Origin: RCIO01 sp040880025
GTDB taxonomy: Bacteria > Pseudomonadota > Alphaproteobacteria > Rhizobiales > Rhizobiaceae
Length of the DNA: 64,000 nt
Direction: 5' to 3'
Assembly: GCA_040880025.1 (NCBI GenBank)
Contig: JBBDJD010000011.1
Location: 1-64,000 of the forward strand
In this document: piece by piece, positions 53,829 to 62,742 of the stretch
Position numbering within the stretch: the stretch's first letter is position 1
Layout of the letters: every line of letters begins with the position of its first letter
Program-made: the position numbers and the translations under genes
The notes under the pieces: model-generated
Seen by the model: the letters and a program-made list of their open reading frames with translations, nothing else
Database searches by the model: none
Told to the model about the DNA's origin: nothing

Positions 53829-54554
53829 CTACTCTTGTCCCGGCGTCTCCAGATTGAGGCCGATATAGCGGTCGAGCGTTTCGCGGTCGTCGAGGAGTTC
53901 TGCGGAGGGCGCTTCGTGCGCAACAATGCCGCGTTCAATGATGATTGCGTGGTTGGTGAGCGCCAGTGCCATCTCGGCGTGCTGTTCCACCAGAACGAGG
54001 GCGATACCCTCGTCGTCAGCCATGCGCCGGATGGCGGCGGTCAATTCCTCGACAATGATCGGGGCGAGGCCCTCCAGGGGTTCATCGAGAAGCAGGACCG
54101 AAGGGTTTGTCATCAGCGTGCGGCCGATGGTCAGCATCTGCTGTTCGCCGCCGGAAAGCTGGTTTCCCATGTTCCCGCGCCGCTCCTTCAGCCGGGGAAG
54201 AAGACCATAGACCGCCTCCAGGTCCCAGCGGCCGTCCCGGGCCGCCACAGTGAGGTTTTCTTCCAGCGTCAGGGAGGGAAACACGTCGCGTTCCTGCGGC
54301 ACCCAGCCCAGGCCGAGCCGGGCGCGCAGATGCGGCTGAAGCCTTGAGATGTCCACGCCCTCAAGGCTGATCGAACCGCGCGCAAGTTCGACGATGCCCA
54401 TCACCGTCAAAAGCAGTGTCGACTTGCCGACGCCGTTGCGGCCGAGCACGGCCAGACTGCCGTTTGCCGGCAGGGAAAACGAAATACCGTCCAGCACCAC
54501 CGCTTCGCCGTAGCCGGCCCGCACATCGGTCAGTTGAAGCAGCGGGTCAGCCAT
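53829..54554 (-). CDS. livF: Liv-type ABC transporter ATP-binding protein LivF, second system
   Basis: The protein is 241 residues from ATG 54554, overlapping the livG stop; an upstream ATG at 54563 is also possible. Walker A is GRNGVGKST, the signature QLSGGEQQMLTIGRTL and Walker B VLLLDEPLEGLAP, and the H-loop is VLVEQHAEMAL. It is clearly a different paralogue from the livF at 27310. It is followed by the GntR gene after 78 bases. Confidence 0.92.
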   Translation of the reverse strand: MADPLLQLTDVRAGYGEAVVLDGISFSLPANGSLAVLGRNGVGKSTLLLTVMGIVELARGSISLEGVDISRLQPHLRARLGLGWVPQERDVFPSLTLEENLTVAARDGRWDLEAVYGLLPRLKERRGNMGNQLSGGEQQMLTIGRTLMTNPSVLLLDEPLEGLAPIIVEELTAAIRRMADDEGIALVLVEQHAEMALALTNHAIIIERGIVAHEAPSAELLDDRETLDRYIGLNLETPGQE

Positions 54555-55311
54555 GATGGGCATTCCCGAGATACACTTCGCGCACGCGCGGATCGCTGCG
54601 CACCACATCCGGCGTGTCTTCCAGCAGCACGCTACCCGAAACCAGTACGATGATCCGCGAGGCGAACCGGAAGACGATGCTCATGTCGTGCTCTATGAAC
54701 AGTACCGAAATGTCCTCGGGCAGCGCCTCGACCACGCTGAACAGCATCGCGCTTTCATCTCTCGGCACGCCCGCCGCCGGCTCGTCGAGGAGCAGGACCT
54801 TTGGACGGGTTGCGAGCGCCAGCGCAATTTCGAGAAGCCGCTGCTGTCCGTAGGGGAGAGTGCGGGTCGCGCGCGTCGCCGCGTCGGCAAGGCCGAGTTG
54901 GCGCAGGATTTCGTAGCTTTCGTCGATCGCCTCGCGGTGGGAGGCAAGACTTCGCCAGAACTGGCCTGCTACGCCCTCGCGTTCGCAGACCGCCAGCGTC
55001 ACCGCTTCGATCGGCGTCAGCGAGGGAAACAGGGTGTTGATCTGGAAGGTGCGTGTGAGGCCACGGCGTGCGCGACCGGCAGTCGCGATTGCCGTCACAT
55101 CTTCGCCCTGAAGCTCGATGCGGCCGGAGTCCGGTTTGATCTGCCCGGTAATCAGGTTGATCAAGGTCGTCTTGCCGGCGCCGTTGGGCCCGATGAGCGC
55201 ATGGCGCGCGCCACGCGGCAGATCGATCGAGACGTCGCGCGCGACCTGCAGGGAGCCAAAATTCTTGCATAGCGCTTCGGTGCGCAGGATGCTGCGGTCC
55301 CGGCTCGTCAT
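54547..55311 (-). CDS. livG: Liv-type ABC transporter ATP-binding protein LivG, second system
   Basis: The protein is 254 residues from ATG 55311, overlapping the livM stop by 4 bases; the long open frame continuing through livM is in another phase. It has Walker A GPNGAGKTT, a Q-loop LTRTFQINTLFPSLTPIEAV, signature RTLPYGQQRLLEIALAL, Walker B VLLLDEPAAGVP and H-loop LFIEHDMSIV. It pairs with LivF above. Confidence 0.92.
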   Translation of the reverse strand: MTSRDRSILRTEALCKNFGSLQVARDVSIDLPRGARHALIGPNGAGKTTLINLITGQIKPDSGRIELQGEDVTAIATAGRARRGLTRTFQINTLFPSLTPIEAVTLAVCEREGVAGQFWRSLASHREAIDESYEILRQLGLADAATRATRTLPYGQQRLLEIALALATRPKVLLLDEPAAGVPRDESAMLFSVVEALPEDISVLFIEHDMSIVFRFASRIIVLVSGSVLLEDTPDVVRSDPRVREVYLGNAHHG

Positions 55312-56315
55312 TCCGGCCTCCGCACAAGGTCGGTGAGGCGGCCGAGTATGCCTTTGGGCATGTACAGCACGACGATCATCAAGAGCAGGCCGATCCAGAA
55401 ATACCAGTATTGCGGGTTTATGCCGGCCAACTGGTCGCGCATCAGCAGAAAGATGACCGCGCCCAGGATCGCCCCATAGAGACGTCCGGTGCCGCCAAGG
55501 ATGAGCATCACCACCACATCGGCCGAGCGCTGGAAGCTCAGGACTTCCAGTGCGGCGGTGTCCGTCGTCTGGGTGAGCAGGGCGCCCGCAACACCGGCGA
55601 TTGCGGCCGACAGCGTGTAGATCTTCTGCAGATGCCAGCGATAGTTCGAACCGATAGCGGGCATGCGCGGCGTGTTTTCCCGAATGCCGCGCAGGGCGAG
55701 TCCAAAGGAGGAATTGACGACCCTGCGGCTGAGCAGAAAGCCCAGAAACAGCACCGCCAGCGCATAGGAATAGGCGGTGTAGCCCCACAGATCGAAGCGG
55801 AAATAGCCGAATATGTCCCAAGTATCGATGCCGAACAGGCCATCGGTTCCGCCGGTGAGCCAACTCATCGCATTGGCCAATTCGTAGGTGAGAAGGCCGA
55901 GGCCAAGCGTCACCATGATCAGCGCGAGGTGACGTACCCGCACGATCGGGAAGCTGGCGATAAACCCCACCAGCCCGGCAAAGGCGCCTGCGAGCAGCAG
56001 CCCGGTGATCGGCTCGCCCCATCCGAGCTTGGCGCTGAGCAGGCCTGCGACATAGGCGCCGATGCCGAAAAACATCGCGTGGCCGAGCGTGACGATGCCG
56101 GCATAGCCAAGGATGAGGTCGACCGAGATGGCGAAGAGAGCCGCGATGGCGATCTGGCTTGCCAGCGTCAGATAGGTCGGAAAGAAAAAGAACGGGATCA
56201 GCGCGGCCAGCCAGAAAGCCCATTCGAATGCCGACCAGCGGCTTTGGCGTTTGAGCCAGGCCAGCGGCTCGTTCGATGAGAGCGGGGACTGCCGCACGTT
56301 GGTGTCTTCGCTCAT
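55308..56315 (-). CDS. livM: Liv-type ABC transporter permease LivM, second system
   Basis: The 335-residue membrane protein has the pattern LILGYAGIVTLGHAMFFGIGAYVAGLL near residue 68 and the coupling loop LRGIRENTPRMPAIGSNYRWHLQKIYTLSAAIAGVAGALL. It overlaps livH by 4 bases and livG by 4. An N-terminal cytoplasmic extension of about 30 residues precedes the first helix. Confidence 0.92.
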   Translation of the reverse strand: MSEDTNVRQSPLSSNEPLAWLKRQSRWSAFEWAFWLAALIPFFFFPTYLTLASQIAIAALFAISVDLILGYAGIVTLGHAMFFGIGAYVAGLLSAKLGWGEPITGLLLAGAFAGLVGFIASFPIVRVRHLALIMVTLGLGLLTYELANAMSWLTGGTDGLFGIDTWDIFGYFRFDLWGYTAYSYALAVLFLGFLLSRRVVNSSFGLALRGIRENTPRMPAIGSNYRWHLQKIYTLSAAIAGVAGALLTQTTDTAALEVLSFQRSADVVVMLILGGTGRLYGAILGAVIFLLMRDQLAGINPQYWYFWIGLLLMIVVLYMPKGILGRLTDLVRRPE

Positions 56316-57172
56316 CGCTTGCCGAACAGCCCCATCGGGCGCACGAGCAGGATACCGACCAGCAGAAGGTAGATCAGGAACGAGCCGATCTCGGGCAGGA
56401 AATATTTGCCCGCCACGTCACCGATGCCGAGCAGTGCGGCGCCGGCGAATGAGCCGGCGACGGAGCCCAGGCCGCCGACTGCGACGACGATCAGCACATA
56501 GACCAGGAAATGAAAACCGAATGAGGGATCGAGCCCGACTATCTCGATGGCAAGTGCGCCGCCAAGGCCCGCAAGCCCGCTGCCCAGCGCGAAGGTGACT
56601 GCGAAGATGCGTTCGACGTCGAGGCCGATACCTTGCGCCACGCGCTGGTTGTCGACGGAGGCCCTGATCTGGGCCCCGAGGCGGGTCCGCTCCAGGCCGA
56701 AATGGACCAGCGCGACAATGAGAAGCGCGACCACTATCAGGAAGAAGCGGTAGACGCCGAAGCGCATGCCTGCGATCTCCACCGAACCGCGCAGCCAGTC
56801 GGGCAGGATGATGGGCTGCTGCCCGGTGCCGAATGTGTAGGTGGCGACGGCCGTCGCCACGAAGACCAGGCCGATGGTGAACAGAACCTGGTTGAGCTCG
56901 CCGGCCCGGTAGAGCCGGCGAAACAGTGTGCGCTCGAGAACGACGCTGACAAGCGCCGCCGCAAGAAAGGCGGCCGGCAATGTCAGCAGAAACGGAAAGC
57001 CGAACTGCCGCATTGCCAGCACCGTGACATAGCCGCCCAGCATACCGAACGCGCCATGCGCGAGATTGATGAAGTTCATCAGCCCGAGCGTGACCGACAG
57101 GCCCACCGACAGGACGAATAGAAGCATCCCGAAGGCGAGCCCGTCGAACAGGACGATAGCAATGTTACCCAT
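56312..57172 (-). CDS. livH: Liv-type ABC transporter permease LivH, second system
   Basis: The protein is 286 residues from ATG 57172, with a GTG one codon earlier. It has the LivH start DGLAFGMLLFVLSVGLSVTLGLMNFINLAHGAFGMLGGYV and the coupling region QIRASVDNQRVAQGIGLDVERIFAVTFALGSGLAGLGGAL. No strong Shine-Dalgarno is seen, so it may depend on the livK message 39 bases upstream. Confidence 0.92.
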   Translation of the reverse strand: MGNIAIVLFDGLAFGMLLFVLSVGLSVTLGLMNFINLAHGAFGMLGGYVTVLAMRQFGFPFLLTLPAAFLAAALVSVVLERTLFRRLYRAGELNQVLFTIGLVFVATAVATYTFGTGQQPIILPDWLRGSVEIAGMRFGVYRFFLIVVALLIVALVHFGLERTRLGAQIRASVDNQRVAQGIGLDVERIFAVTFALGSGLAGLGGALAIEIVGLDPSFGFHFLVYVLIVVAVGGLGSVAGSFAGAALLGIGDVAGKYFLPEIGSFLIYLLLVGILLVRPMGLFGKR

Positions 57173-57211
57173 CACGGATCAGGCCATATCTGCTCGAATG
57201 CGAAAAAGGAT

Positions 57212-58390
57212 TCAATTCGCTCCGTGCAGCGGGTCCTTGACGTCCGGGATCGAATGGATGATCGCGTTCTGCAGTTTGCCATCCACCTCCTGTACCTCGC
57301 GAATATAGACGGTCTGAACGATATCCCGGGTCTCGGGATCGATCATCACCGGCCCGCGCGGGCTGTCCCACGCCATGCCCTTCGCAGCTTCCACGAGCGC
57401 TTCGCCGCCGGCGTCGCCATTGGTCTTCTTCAGCGTCTCGTAGATGAGGTGCATGCCGTCATAGCCGCCGATCGAGAACAGGTCGGGCGCGCGGCCGTTG
57501 TTGGCTTCGCCGTAGGCGGCGACATACTCGTTGTTGAGCGGATCGTCGCGCTCCAGCGTATAGTGGAAGGTGGTGATGATGCCGCGCGCCGTCTCGCCCA
57601 TGCTTTCCAACGCCTCGGGATGGGTCAGTTCGCCCTGTGCCAAAATCTTGACGTCCGGCGGAGCGAGACCGCGATCGACCAGCGCCTTGCCGATGGCCGC
57701 CGGCTGCGCGCCGCCCGGCACGAAGATGTAGACTGCTTCCGGATTGGCGTCCCTCACGCGCTGCACGTAGGCAGAGAAGTCAGGATTTGCTACCGGCGTG
57801 CGGTCGGAGCCGAGAATTTCGCCGCCGGCTTCAGTGAAGCCCTTGGAGAAGGAGGCTTCGGCGTCGTGGCCCGGGCCGTAATCCGCGACGAGGGTGTAAG
57901 CCTGCTTGACCCCGCCTTCCTCGAACGCCCATTTGCCGAAAGCATAGTTGAGCTGCGGGATCGTCACCGACGTGCGCACGATAAAGGGCGAGCGTTCGGT
58001 CACGATCGAGGTGGCGGCGTTCATCACCACCATCATCTTGCCTGCTTCGGTGGCGATTTCGGCCGCGCCAAGAGCCTCCGGCGTCAACGCGAAGCCGGCG
58101 ATGATGTCGACCTGATCGCGGACCACGAGTTCCTGCGCCGCGCGCTGTGCGGCATCGGCGTTCGGGCCGCCGGTGTCCTTGCGAATGATCTCGATCTTGC
58201 GGCCGGCGACTTCGTCGCCATTCTGGCTCATGTACAAGTCGATGCCGGCCTGCAGCTGATTGGCTGCATCGGCGAATGGTCCCGAATATGGCAGAATCAC
58301 CCCGACCTTCAGGGTTTCCTGTGCGGATGCGGTTGCCGCCCATCCGAGGGCAAGCCCGAGCGCAAGCGCCGCGGTAATCTTTTTCAACAT
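57212..58390 (-). CDS. livK: Liv-type ABC transporter substrate-binding protein, second system
   Basis: The protein is 392 residues from ATG 58390, with GGGAGG upstream. The signal peptide LKKITAALALGLALGWAATASAQ is followed by a type-1 periplasmic fold (TLKVGVILPYSGPFADAANQLQAGIDLYM). Motifs typical of amide/urea or aromatic-acid binding relatives of LivK are present, such as GGYDGMHLIYETLKKTNGD. It is first in the second liv operon, so its promoter (TTGGCA/TACAAT) and the TGTATACA box control the group. Its ligand is inferred to be the substrate, or the parent compound, of the LigM-like demethylase. Confidence 0.92.
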   Translation of the reverse strand: MLKKITAALALGLALGWAATASAQETLKVGVILPYSGPFADAANQLQAGIDLYMSQNGDEVAGRKIEIIRKDTGGPNADAAQRAAQELVVRDQVDIIAGFALTPEALGAAEIATEAGKMMVVMNAATSIVTERSPFIVRTSVTIPQLNYAFGKWAFEEGGVKQAYTLVADYGPGHDAEASFSKGFTEAGGEILGSDRTPVANPDFSAYVQRVRDANPEAVYIFVPGGAQPAAIGKALVDRGLAPPDVKILAQGELTHPEALESMGETARGIITTFHYTLERDDPLNNEYVAAYGEANNGRAPDLFSIGGYDGMHLIYETLKKTNGDAGGEALVEAAKGMAWDSPRGPVMIDPETRDIVQTVYIREVQEVDGKLQNAIIHSIPDVKDPLHGAN

Positions 58391-58456
58391 GACGAACCTC
58401 CCTGTGCCGTCCCGAGTACTCTGCAATTCGCGCGATTGCGGTCCTTGCATCAGTTC

Positions 58457-58484
58457 ATTGTATACATGTCATGTGCGTTGCCAA
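58457..58484 (-). promoter_or_regulatory. Promoter of the second liv operon with overlapping TGTATACA operator
   Basis: On the minus strand TTGGCA (58484-58479) and TACAAT (58462-58457) are spaced by 16 bases. The TGTATACA palindrome at 58459-58466 overlaps the -10 box. A regulator bound there would block RNA polymerase. It lies 69 bases before the livK start. Confidence 0.7.
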
Positions 58485-58603
58485 GTGGCTGGACGGTGCA
58501 ATATTCGGCCGAGGAACCGAACCCCGCGCTCTGCTTGCCAAGGAAATGTGATGGAATGATCCGAAATGCTCCATTAGGCGCCTTTCGGCGGGGGAGGCAG
58601 GGA

Positions 58604-58611
58604 TGTATACA
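58604..58611. promoter_or_regulatory. TGTATACA palindrome between livK and the AEC gene
   Basis: This is the fourth copy of the 8-bp box. It lies 214 bases from the livK start and 148 from the AEC transporter start, in the divergent gap. No promoter consensus is obvious next to it. It could be a second operator for livK, or bring the AEC carrier under the same regulator. The remainder of the 368-base gap (58391-58758) shows no other feature. Confidence 0.5.
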
Positions 58612-58758
58612 TAGCGCGCGACAAGGGGAGAGCCGTCAGGGAGCGCGCCTGGGTCGTCTGGTTCCAGATAGTGCGTCACCCGGCAAATCATCAAATGATG
58701 CATTCCGTGCAGCCGAGCCCCGGTTACGAGGCCAATCGCAAGCCGGGCATTGCGGCAC

Positions 58759-59700
58759 ATGATTGACCTGATCTCGCTCATCCTGCCGATCGTCATTCTG
58801 ATCGCGGTCGGGTTCGTCGCCGTCCATGCCAAGGCAGTCTCGCCGCAACTCGTGCAGGCGCTGGGCATTTTCGTGCTCAATTTCGCCTTGCCGGCGCTGA
58901 TCCTCAACGCACTCCTGCAGCAGGATCTGCGTCAAACGCTGAACTGGAACTACGTCCTCGTTTATGGCGCTGGATCGCTGCTCACATTCGGCATCGTTTT
59001 CGCCGCTGCCCGCTATCTCCTGCACCGCCCGTTGCCCGTTGCCTCGATGGCAGCGCTGGGAGGTTCAGCCTCCAACAGCGGTTTTGTCGGATTTCCCGTC
59101 GCATCGCTGGCGATCGGCGCGCCCGCGCTGACAGCACTGCCGCTTTCGATGCTGGTTGAAAACATCCTGATTATCCCGCTTGCGCTTGCGATCGCGGAAT
59201 CCGGTGACCAGCAGGGAAAGAGCGTGCCGGCGGTCATTGGCCAGACCGCACGCCGCCTGGCCCGCACGCCGCTGATCCTGGCCATCGTGATTGGCGCTGT
59301 TCTGTCCGCCAGCGGCGTTCGCCTGCCGATGCCTCTTGCGACGACGCTCGGCATGATGGCGGATGCCGCCGTCCCATGCGCACTGCTTGTTGTCGGCGGC
59401 ACTCTGGCGACGCTGCAGGTTCAGGCGGTCGCGGGTGACGTGTCGCTGATCGTGGTGGGCAAGCTGATCCTTCACCCCATTCTGGTGGCGCTCGGATTTG
59501 CATGGATTGGCGGCGTTCCACACGGCCTCATGGTCGCCGGCATCATTCTGGCCAGCGCGCCGATGCTGACGGTCTATCCGATCATCGGCGCGCGCTTCGG
59601 GCAGGAACGCTTGTGCGCCGCCGCGCTGGTGGCCGCGACCCTAGCCGCTTTCGCGACCATGGTCGTTTTCCTCGGCTATCTGCTGGCCGACAGCGTTTGA
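58759..59700 (+). CDS. AEC-family carrier (auxin efflux carrier-like)
   Basis: The protein is 313 residues from ATG 58759, with a TTG three codons earlier as an alternative. It has about ten membrane helices in two halves. The first half shows LGIFVLNFALPALILNALLQ and ALGGSASNSGFVGFPVASLAIG, the second GTLATLQVQAVAGDVSLIVVGKLILHPILVALGF. Bacterial members export or import small organic acids such as malonate or malate. The substrate is unknown. It shares a control gap with the second liv operon and ends 21 bases before the convergent amidase. Confidence 0.88.
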   Translation: MIDLISLILPIVILIAVGFVAVHAKAVSPQLVQALGIFVLNFALPALILNALLQQDLRQTLNWNYVLVYGAGSLLTFGIVFAAARYLLHRPLPVASMAALGGSASNSGFVGFPVASLAIGAPALTALPLSMLVENILIIPLALAIAESGDQQGKSVPAVIGQTARRLARTPLILAIVIGAVLSASGVRLPMPLATTLGMMADAAVPCALLVVGGTLATLQVQAVAGDVSLIVVGKLILHPILVALGFAWIGGVPHGLMVAGIILASAPMLTVYPIIGARFGQERLCAAALVAATLAAFATMVVFLGYLLADSV

Positions 59701-59721
59701 TCGCCGTCAGGGATGGGGCAG

Positions 59722-60969
59722 CTATCGTGCACCGCTCAGCCTGATCAGGGCGGCGAGCATGAGATTGGCGCCCTTCTCGATATCGGCCCAGTCGCTCCAC
59801 TCTTCGGGCGAATGACTGACTCCGTTGCGGCTGGGAATGAACATCAGAGCCGACGGGCACAGCGACTGCATGGTCTGCGCGTCGTGGCCGGCGCCGGACG
59901 GCATGGAGCGCGCGTCGAGACCCAGCCGGCCTGCCTCTTCGTGCAGCAGCTTGCGCAAATCCGCATCGAGCGAGACGGGCGCGATGCGGCTTTGCTCGAC
60001 GATGCGAACCGCCAGGTTGTTCGTCTTGGCCGATTCGCCGATCTTCGCCTCCATCGCGGCCTTCACCGCTTCGATGTTGGCTGGATCTGTGTCGCGGATA
60101 TTGATGACGAACTCCGCCTCACCGGGCACGGTGTGAATGAAATTCGGGTGAAGATCGACCTTGCCGATGGTCACGCGTGTGTGCTCGCCGCCATTGGAGG
60201 CAATGATGTCCGGGATCGCGGCCCCGACTGCCGCCAGCCCAGCAAAGGCATCGGCGCGCAGGTTCATCGGCGTCGTGCCGGAATGGTTCGCCTTTCCCGT
60301 CAGCGTCACGCGAAGGTTGCGCACCCCAGCCACCGAATGCGCAACGCCGATCGGCTGGCGGGTGCTTTCCAGCACCGGACCCTGCTCGATGTGAAGCTCG
60401 AGAAAGGCACGGACGTCGTCGGGATTGCGTTTCGCCTTGACGGCATCATGGGCGGTCAGGCCCTGCGCGGCCATTGCATCGATCAGCTTCGTGCCGTCGG
60501 CGTCGCGCGCCTGGTCGATCCACTCATGCGTCACCACGCCGGCGATCGTCTGGGCGCCGAGCATGCCGCCGAAACGGCCTTCCTCTTCCGCCGTCGCCAC
60601 GACCTCGATCGCGGTTTTCGGCGCCAGCCCGGCGTCCCGCATGGTGCGAACGCATTCCAGCGCCACTGAGGCGCCAAGCGAGCCGTCGAACGCGCCGCCC
60701 TCGGGCACGGTGTCGAGATGTGAGCCGGCCATGATGCAAGGCCCGCTTTCGGGACCGTACCGGCCGAACAGGTTGGCGACGCCGTCGCGGCGGACTTTTA
60801 GCCCGTCGCTTTTCATCTGCTCGTAGAACCAGTCGCGCACGGCCATGTCCGGATCGGAGTAGCCAACCCGGTTGAAGCCGCCGGTTTCCCGGTTGAAGCC
60901 GAATTCGTTGATACCTGCCAGCAGTGCCCGCAGCCGTTCGACGTTTATTGCGGTGCTCCCTGTGGGCAT
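59722..60969 (-). CDS. Zn-dependent amidase, hydantoinase/carbamoylase family
   Basis: The protein is 415 residues from ATG 60969; a TTG at 60990 is possible but less supported. It is an M20-fold enzyme of the N-carbamoyl-L-amino-acid / allantoate / beta-ureidopropionate amidohydrolase group. Metal and catalytic residues are seen in AGSHLDTVPEGGAFDG, TAEEEGRFGG, LELHIEQGPVLE, KANHSGTTPM and SGAGHDAQTM. It hydrolyses a ureido or amide bond of an amino-acid-like substrate, releasing ammonia and carbon dioxide in the carbamoyl case. It is divergent to a dipeptide-type transporter that may import its substrate. Confidence 0.88.
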   Translation of the reverse strand: MPTGSTAINVERLRALLAGINEFGFNRETGGFNRVGYSDPDMAVRDWFYEQMKSDGLKVRRDGVANLFGRYGPESGPCIMAGSHLDTVPEGGAFDGSLGASVALECVRTMRDAGLAPKTAIEVVATAEEEGRFGGMLGAQTIAGVVTHEWIDQARDADGTKLIDAMAAQGLTAHDAVKAKRNPDDVRAFLELHIEQGPVLESTRQPIGVAHSVAGVRNLRVTLTGKANHSGTTPMNLRADAFAGLAAVGAAIPDIIASNGGEHTRVTIGKVDLHPNFIHTVPGEAEFVINIRDTDPANIEAVKAAMEAKIGESAKTNNLAVRIVEQSRIAPVSLDADLRKLLHEEAGRLGLDARSMPSGAGHDAQTMQSLCPSALMFIPSRNGVSHSPEEWSDWADIEKGANLMLAALIRLSGAR

Positions 60970-61036
60970 GATTTCCGCCAATCTTTTCAAATGCTTCTTG
61001 GTGGCGCCCGGTGATACGGAAACGCGTATCCATTAA

Positions 61037-61067
61037 TTTATTACAATAAATACTTGCAGAAATGCAA
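61037..61067. promoter_or_regulatory. AT-rich divergent control region with two palindromes
   Basis: TTTATT-AC-AATAAA (61037-61050) and TTGCA-GAAA-TGCAA (61054-61067) are perfect-armed palindromes in an AT-rich stretch between divergent genes. On the minus strand TTGCAT (61067-61062) and TAATAA (61043-61038), 18 bases apart, could be the promoter of the amidase. A regulator bound here could control both the amidase and the peptide-type transporter. Confidence 0.55.
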
Positions 61068-61110
61068 ATTGTGCGGATTAATTGACGTCAGGGAAACGAA
61101 GGAGTCCGTC

Positions 61111-62667
61111 ATGAGAAAACTGTTGGCTGCCGCCATCACCGCGGTGTCGCTGGCCTTTGCGGCGCCGGTGCTCGCACAGACGCCACCGAACGTCCTGGTC
61201 ATAGGCCAGATCGCCGAACCGAAGTCGCTCGACCCGCACGCGGTTACCGCGGTCAACGACTTCCGCATCCTGATGAACGTCTATGACGGGCTGACACGCT
61301 ACAAGGACGGGACGCTCGAGCCCGAGCCGTCTCTCGCGGAGAGCTGGGAGATTTCGGACGACGGCACGACATACACCTTCAAGCTGCGGGACGGTGTGTC
61401 GTTCCACGACGGCACGCCCTTCAACGCGGAAGCGGTGAAGTTCAATTTCGACCGCATGCTGAAGGAAGATCATCCCTATCACGACACAGGGCCGTTCCCG
61501 CTCGCATTCTACTTTTCGGCCGTCGACGAGGTAACTGCCGTCGACGACATGACGGTGGAGTTCAAGCTCAATGAACCCTACGCGCCGTTTCTTTCCAATC
61601 TCGCCTATCCGACCGGCCTGATCGTCTCGCCGGCTGCGGTGCAAGAGCATGGCGAGGATTTCGGCCGCAATCCGAGCGGAACCGGGGCCTACAAGTTCGA
61701 GGCATGGGAGGCGAACTCGCGTGTCGTCGTTACAGCCAACGCGGACTACTGGGACGGCGCGCCGCCAATGGAAGCGCTGATTTTCCGGCCGATAACCGAT
61801 GCCAATACGCGCATCGCCGAAATGCTTTCTGGCGGGCTCGACATCATGGTGGAAGTGCCGCCGGACGCCCTGCAGCAGTTCCGCGACGGTGAAGCATTCA
61901 CCGTCTACGAACAGGCAGGACCGCATGTGTGGTTTCTGATCCTGAACGCGAAAGAAGGTCCGTTTGCGGACAAGAAAATCCGTCAGGCCGCCAATTACGC
62001 GATCAACAAGCAGACTCTCGTTGACGACATTCTCCAGGGTACGGCCGAAGTCGCCGCCGGGCCGACCCCGCCCGCATTCGCCTGGGCCTACAATGAGAGC
62101 CTCGAACCCTATCCCTACGATCCGGAGAAGGCCAAGGCGCTGCTCCAAGAGGCCGGCTATGATGGCGAGGAACTGACCTTCTACGTGACGGAAGGCGGTT
62201 CGGGCATGCTCGATCCGATCGCCATGGGGACTGCCATTCAGGCCGATTTGCAGGCGGTTGGCATGCCGACCAGCATCGAGACCTATGAGTGGAACACTTT
62301 CCTCGGCAAGGTGAACCCGGGTCTCGAAGGAAAGGCCGACATGGCCGAGATGGCGTGGATGACCAACGATCCCGATACGCTGCCATTCCTCGCCCTGAGG
62401 TCGGAAGCATGGCCCGACAAGGGTGGCTTCAACTCCGGCTACTACTCCAACGAGAAGGTGGACGAGCTGCTCAACGAAGCGCGTACGGCCACCGACCAGG
62501 ACAGGCGCGCCGAGCTCTACAAGGAGATGCAGGAGATCGTGCAGGAAGAGGCGCCCTGGGTCTTTGTCGCCAACTGGAAGCAGAACGCCGTGACCGGCGA
62601 CAATGTCGACAACTTCAAGCTCCAGCCATCCTTCTTCCTGATGCTTCAGGACGTCGGAAAGAACTGA
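61111..62667 (+). CDS. ABC transporter substrate-binding protein, peptide/opine family 5
   Basis: The protein is 518 residues from ATG 61111. The signal peptide RKLLAAAITAVSLAFAAPVLAQ precedes a type-2 DppA/OppA-like fold with the family-5 signature AESWEISDDGTTYTFKLRDGVSFHDGTPFNAEAVKFNFDRML. It binds a peptide or amino-acid derivative for the permease encoded next. The substrate could be the carbamoyl or amide compound cleaved by the divergent amidase. A hairpin follows it, which is common after binding proteins. Confidence 0.92.
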   Translation: MRKLLAAAITAVSLAFAAPVLAQTPPNVLVIGQIAEPKSLDPHAVTAVNDFRILMNVYDGLTRYKDGTLEPEPSLAESWEISDDGTTYTFKLRDGVSFHDGTPFNAEAVKFNFDRMLKEDHPYHDTGPFPLAFYFSAVDEVTAVDDMTVEFKLNEPYAPFLSNLAYPTGLIVSPAAVQEHGEDFGRNPSGTGAYKFEAWEANSRVVVTANADYWDGAPPMEALIFRPITDANTRIAEMLSGGLDIMVEVPPDALQQFRDGEAFTVYEQAGPHVWFLILNAKEGPFADKKIRQAANYAINKQTLVDDILQGTAEVAAGPTPPAFAWAYNESLEPYPYDPEKAKALLQEAGYDGEELTFYVTEGGSGMLDPIAMGTAIQADLQAVGMPTSIETYEWNTFLGKVNPGLEGKADMAEMAWMTNDPDTLPFLALRSEAWPDKGGFNSGYYSNEKVDELLNEARTATDQDRRAELYKEMQEIVQEEAPWVFVANWKQNAVTGDNVDNFKLQPSFFLMLQDVGKN

Positions 62668-62681
62668 CCTCCAGCCAAGGG

Positions 62682-62705
62682 TCCCGGCGGGTTCGCCCGC
62701 CGGGA
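62682..62705 (+). terminator. Hairpin between binding protein and permease genes
   Basis: A 10-bp perfect GC-rich stem (62682-62691 with 62696-62705) closes on a TTCG tetraloop and is followed by TCACTTT. It lies 14 bases after the binding-protein stop and 38 before the permease start. Such hairpins usually cause partial termination or message protection, so the binding protein is made in excess. Confidence 0.75.
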
Positions 62706-62742
62706 TCACTTTCCGCCCGGATAGCCAAGGGGAGGCCGGATC

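Noticed and set aside
54547..56223. A single 558-codon frame seeming to fuse LivG to an upstream extension
   Set aside because: The upstream part is livM read in the wrong phase; LivG has its own ATG at 55311 overlapping the livM stop.
58455..58907. A 150-codon minus-strand frame in the gap upstream of the AEC gene
   Set aside because: It overlaps the AEC start and the operator boxes, has no recognisable domain and no good start site.
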